A DNA stretch of 10,801 nucleotides from Phoronis ovalis (lineage: Eukaryota > Phoronida > Phoronidae). Numbering within the stretch: position 1 is the stretch's first letter; each line of letters opens with the position of its first letter. This document shows positions 7,969 through 10,801 of the stretch, piece after piece. The stretch lies in NCBI GenBank assembly GCA_028565635.1, contig JAOXYB010059768.1, positions 1-10,801 on the forward strand, read 5' to 3'. A model generated the notes under the pieces. That model worked only from the letters and a program-made list of their open reading frames with translations, was not told the DNA's origin and did not search any database. A program made the translations under genes and the position numbers.

Positions 7969-10537
7969 GTAATGTATCTCGTTCTCATTAAATATGATAA
8001 TAAGCAGGAGTTTGTAATTTCGGATTTTGAAGCTCATAACGTCTTTACTTTTTTACTTTTAGTCTGACTTTGTAAGTTTGTGCTATTAAAATCTTTTATC
8101 AATTTTATAGAACGCATACTACCCTAGTACCAACGTACAATTACATGGAGTATACACATTCTTCTATAAGTCTTTTATTTACTGGATTCATTTCGCAGGT
8201 AGTCCTGGCGGCTTCATGACCCTACTACCGTACTAAGGTAGTACTACTACTAGTAGTAGTACTTTAGTGAATTAGTCCCCACTTTTATACCGGTTTATAG
8301 AAGGGCCATGAAGCCAGGAGCAACTTGGCGCAACTCTTAAGGAGTCGTATAAGTAGTTGTGTGAAAGAAGTGTCGAATAGTTGAAAGTACTACATAATCA
8401 CTCTTAAATGTTTATAAAATTAGCAATTTTTGCAAAAAAAAATACCTTGAAAGTATAATGAACAAAGCACATTTTTGACTAACTTTGCATAACTAACGCT
8501 TGAATTTAAATATGAGACATAGCTTTGATATATAAATAGTTTTTCACCTACATTTAATTTAGTCCTAGCTTCATGACCCTACTATCGCTTGCCTGCGGCG
8601 AAGCCGTAGGGTCATAGCCCAGATAGTGTTAAAACCGGTAGAAATTAGCCTCTTGCAAAATACTCGCTGTTTGTAAAAAATTTCAATAAACTCAAGCAAA
8701 AATTGCTGTGTTATATGTCTATGATACTCCTTCTTAAGTTATCTGTCACTTGAAGCTTGATTAATACTCCTGAACCCTCAAGGTCTGCAAGATGTCAACA
8801 AGATGGAAATTTTGCGTTAGTCTCAGTGGTAATGAATTGTTATGCTAAAAGTCACCTGGAGGAGTATTAATCAAGCTTCAAGTGACAGATAAACCAAGAA
8901 GGAGTATCATAGACCAACAAGACAACAATTTTTGTTTGAATTTCCTGAATTTCTGTGACACACGGTGAATGTTTTTGCAAGAGGCTAACTTCTACTGGTT
9001 TTAACACTATCTGGGCTATGACCCTACGGCTTCGTCGCAGGCAAGTGATAGTTGGGTCATGATGCTAGGACTACATTTAATTGTACTTAACTAAATTATG
9101 TCGGATCCTTAATTTCTACTAACCTTGGTTTCGTGAATTTTTATTAATAAAAATGGGGATGACAGACATGTGAAAATCCATGCAACGGTAGTGCTCTCTG
9201 CTTTACCTACTCTATGCCACCTTAATGTTTCTAACATTATCTTTTAGGATTTGGCGAAACTTCTGGTGGATTTAACTCCCCTGGAGGGGGTGGATTCATG
9301 TCCTCGCAAGGAGGAGATGAACGTAAGGTAATGTATATTCTAGATTTTTAAGAAGATAATTTTATTGTGATTTAGTATGAAACTGTCGCAGTTTGTTTTT
9401 CCATTGAAATAATATTGTTAGTATAAAGCAAAATTTGATGTCAACTTTATTGTAGTGCACAAGGTGAGTCTTAGTAGAAAAAAATCTTTGAAATACTACA
9501 CATAATGGGCCATGACCTTACATCTGTAGTAGCTTCATGTGATTTGTGCTCAAATTTTGTGTCATAAACATATTTTCAGTGCATAAATCTTTTAAAACTG
9601 GGGACGCTTTATTTCCAGTCTCGTACAAGAACACAGAGTTTAATTCCTGTTAATCTGGCTCAAGTAGTAACAGCTGAATCACAAGGTGACAAGTTTCACA
9701 TACATGGTGTTGAGGTTAATCAGGTATGCTTCTGTATACTATCTGCTGGATTTCTAGCTATGCAATCAATGTACTTCATAAAGTTTAGAAAAATTTGTAA
9801 ATATATATTTTTAGTTTCACTTTATTGCGGCATCTTTTTATGTTCTGTTCTTATTTACTTAATGTTTTCTATGTTATTCTGGAACTGAGAGAATATTTAT
9901 AATGGAGATTGAAATATTCTTTTCACATTTCGCTCATGAATTATTTATAAATGAGAACCCCAAATACAGTATTAAGTTGTACCATGGTTGCTAAGATGCT
10001 CTTTTAGTTTGGGCACAAAGGTTTGATTAATTAACCCTGAACATGTGTAGGTTTCCTATACACTGTCAGTAGCTGTGGCCAAATACTGTAGCTGTAACCT
10101 GTGTTCTAATGAATGACTAAGTAAGGGTTTAGCGCTAACTGTATGCATAGGTGACAAGTCTCCTATTGAGATCTATAGCCTCTTGTTTTTAGATTGTTTT
10201 ATGCTGTTGCCTTCAACAGTAAATTATCAGGCAAAAATTTCCACCGAGGCATCAGATATTTTTGCCAGCCTGACAAGTATTTATATAGATTCTATAATAG
10301 AATTATTGGTTCTAATGTAGCAGACTATAATAAAACATCTGCCTTGACTATGAATTTCAAGTAATTCAGTTCTACACTCAATTTGTTTGCATTTATTTTA
10401 ATGATTTTTTTATCTTCTGTCAGATTTGCACTGTTGGAAAAGTGCGTTCTGCAAATGAAGCCCAGACGCGTCATGAATACGAATTAGAAGATCGAACAGG
10501 AGTGGTCGTAGAAGTCAGACAGTTTGTAGATAATGAT
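7950..10537 (+). CDS. RPA2: Replication protein A 32-kDa subunit, 5' part (four exons)
   Basis: Joining 7950-7968, 9248-9327, 9619-9723 and 10424-10537 gives one open frame of 106 residues; the family is about 270 long, so the rest lies to the right. RPA32 is the middle subunit of the nuclear RPA trimer that coats single-stranded DNA in replication, repair and recombination. Residues 1-33 are the Gly/Ser-rich tail, starting MWGNQGGFG like animal RPA32. Here S17-P18 aligns with the human CDK site S23, and S26-Q27 with the ATM/ATR site S33. The SRTRTQ segment (34-39) leads into OB-fold D, which includes VEVNQICTVGKV and EYELEDRTG. VRQFVDND ends the visible part. The start has A at -3, and an in-frame TAA lies at 7917-7919. 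All introns are GT...AG. The upstream CCAAT/E2F sites fit S-phase control. The winged-helix C-terminal domain is not in view. Confidence 0.93.
8200..8318. mobile_element. Degraded foldback element in RPA2 intron 1
   Basis: The left end TAGTCCTGGC...TTCATGACCCTACTACCG matches the left end of the larger element at 8560 at about 25 of 27 positions once a 3-base insertion is allowed, so the two are one family. The right end (about 8304-8318) is the inverted counterpart, reading CTCCTGGCTTCATGGCCC on the other strand. Between them lies a 24-bp perfect palindrome of TAC/TAG triplets at 8240-8263. I find no target duplication, the arms are of unequal length, and the right boundary is uncertain. Confidence 0.6.
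8548..8559 (+). repeat. Target-site duplication, left copy (foldback element)
   Basis: CTACATTTAATT at 8548-8559 is repeated exactly at 9071-9082. Symmetry of the element's ends assigns the last nine bases, CATTTAATT, to the target duplication and the first three to the coincidental start of the repeat. Confidence 0.75.
8560..9073. mobile_element. 514-bp foldback MITE in RPA2 intron 1
   Basis: Two inverted arms (8560-8771 and 8860-9073) flank an 88-base loop. The outer 101 bases of each arm match at 95 of 101 positions, and the inner 55 bases (8717-8771 against 8860-8914) at 52 of 55. The block between them has diverged. The ends read TAGTCCTAGC and GCTAGGACTA, flanked by the 9-bp duplication CATTTAATT. 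No coding frame is present, so it is non-autonomous. It lies in intron 1 of RPA2, so the primary transcript would carry a long imperfect hairpin. The superfamily is unknown; Mutator-like or Merlin-like transposases make duplications of about this size. Confidence 0.88.
9074..9082 (+). repeat. Target-site duplication, right copy (foldback element)
   Basis: CATTTAATT directly follows the right end of the foldback element and equals 8551-8559. Confidence 0.75.
9248..9327 (+). CDS. RPA2: RPA2 coding exon 2
   Basis: Begins after TTTTAG and ends before GTAATG, in phase 0. It codes for the glycine-rich regulatory tail, residues 7-33, with the S17-P18 and S26-Q27 phosphorylation-type sites. The 1279-bp intron before it holds two foldback elements. 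Confidence 0.9.
9619..9723 (+). CDS. RPA2: RPA2 coding exon 3
   Basis: 35 whole codons (residues 34-68) between TTTCCAG and GTATGC. It starts with the basic SRTRTQ linker and covers the first strands of OB-fold D, up to VEVNQ. Intron 2 before it is 291 bp and intron 3 after it is 700 bp. Confidence 0.92.
9724..10423 (+). other. RPA2: RPA2 intron 3, no internal feature
   Basis: A 700-bp AT-rich intron, GTATGC to TCTGTCAG. It holds no inverted-repeat element or open frame that I can support. The 22 bases at 10170-10191 resemble 5932-5953 in the intergenic DNA at 20 of 22 positions, perhaps a scrap of a dispersed repeat. Confidence 0.6.
10424..10537 (+). CDS. RPA2: RPA2 coding exon 4
   Basis: 38 whole codons (residues 69-106) between a pyrimidine-rich TCTGTCAG acceptor and a GTGAGT donor. 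It covers the central OB-fold strands, ending in VRQFVDND. The Phe at residue 102 stands where human RPA32 has the DNA-stacking Trp107. Intron 4 runs off the window. Confidence 0.92.
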
Positions 10538-10711
10538 GTGAGTTTGTACTGAATTTTATTTACTGCTTTGCAGACATCCAAGTATGTTTGTTCCAGTATA
10601 TTAGTGGTACATACTCTGATAAGCAAGTCATCCATTAATGCTTGTGTAAAATAGTAAAATATAAGAAATTGTTTTATATTTTTTGGTGGTCATAAATGAC
10701 TTTTCTTCAGA

Positions 10712-10737
10712 GTATGTATGTATGTATATATATATAT

Positions 10738-10801
<64 letters not shown>
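10712..10801 (+). repeat. Compound microsatellite (GTAT)n(TA)n(GATA)n
   Basis: Three or four GTAT units pass into about eight TA units and then an uninterrupted run of GATA from 10741 to the window edge, about 15 units and possibly more beyond. It lies in RPA2 intron 4. The uninterrupted GATA run suggests high length polymorphism. Confidence 0.95.

Noticed and set aside
8553-9081. TTAA rather than 9-bp target duplication for the foldback element
   Set aside because: TTAA occurs in the flanks on both sides, but placing the ends there makes the termini unequal by one base, while the 9-bp assignment gives symmetrical TAGTCCTAGC ends.
9508-9540. Third copy of the foldback family
   Set aside because: GGGCCATGACCTTAC and GTAGTAGCTTCATG echo the terminal motif, but the match is short and broken, with no duplication.
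1-10801. tRNA, rRNA, CRISPR or bacterial operon features
   Set aside because: No T-loop/acceptor pairing, rRNA-like block, regular spacer array or ribosome-binding-site-led gene series was seen; gene structure is eukaryotic.

Overview
The window looks like nuclear DNA from an AT-rich invertebrate animal. It carries a spliced gene with GT...AG introns for an animal-type replication factor, long stretches without genes, simple-sequence repeats and several non-autonomous inverted-repeat transposons. I cannot name the species. A mollusc or another lophotrochozoan, or a cnidarian, would all fit.

Layout. Bases 1-700 are mostly non-coding, with a doubtful open stretch ending at a splice-donor-like sequence at the left edge. 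At 717-810 lies a 94-bp perfect palindrome flanked by a 9-bp duplication, which marks it as a tiny transposed element; a 25-bp copy of part of it follows at 824-848. Bases 849-2498 have no convincing gene apart from poly(A) signals for the next gene. A single-exon minus-strand gene (2499-3605) encodes a 368-residue intracellular leucine-rich-repeat protein of the SHOC2/Ras-group type. About 4 kb of AT-rich non-coding DNA follows. From about 7500 it turns into the upstream region of the second gene, with a strong CTCF-like site, an 18-bp palindrome, an inverted CCAAT box and an E2F-like site.

The second gene (plus strand, 7950 to beyond the right edge) encodes replication protein A 32-kDa subunit (RPA2). 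Four exons are visible (7950-7968, 9248-9327, 9619-9723, 10424-10537), giving the first 106 residues: the phosphorylated N-terminal tail and the first part of OB-fold D. The remainder lies outside the window. Intron 1 has been colonised by two related foldback elements. One is 514 bp with a 9-bp target duplication and would form a long hairpin in the pre-mRNA. The window ends inside intron 4, in a compound microsatellite ending in about 15 GATA units.

The two genes face away from each other across about 4.3 kb, and nothing suggests they share a function. The CCAAT and E2F-like sites just upstream of RPA2 fit S-phase expression. The most unusual material is the set of short inverted-repeat elements: the two well-defined ones both start with TAG and are flanked by 9-bp duplications, although their sequences differ otherwise.
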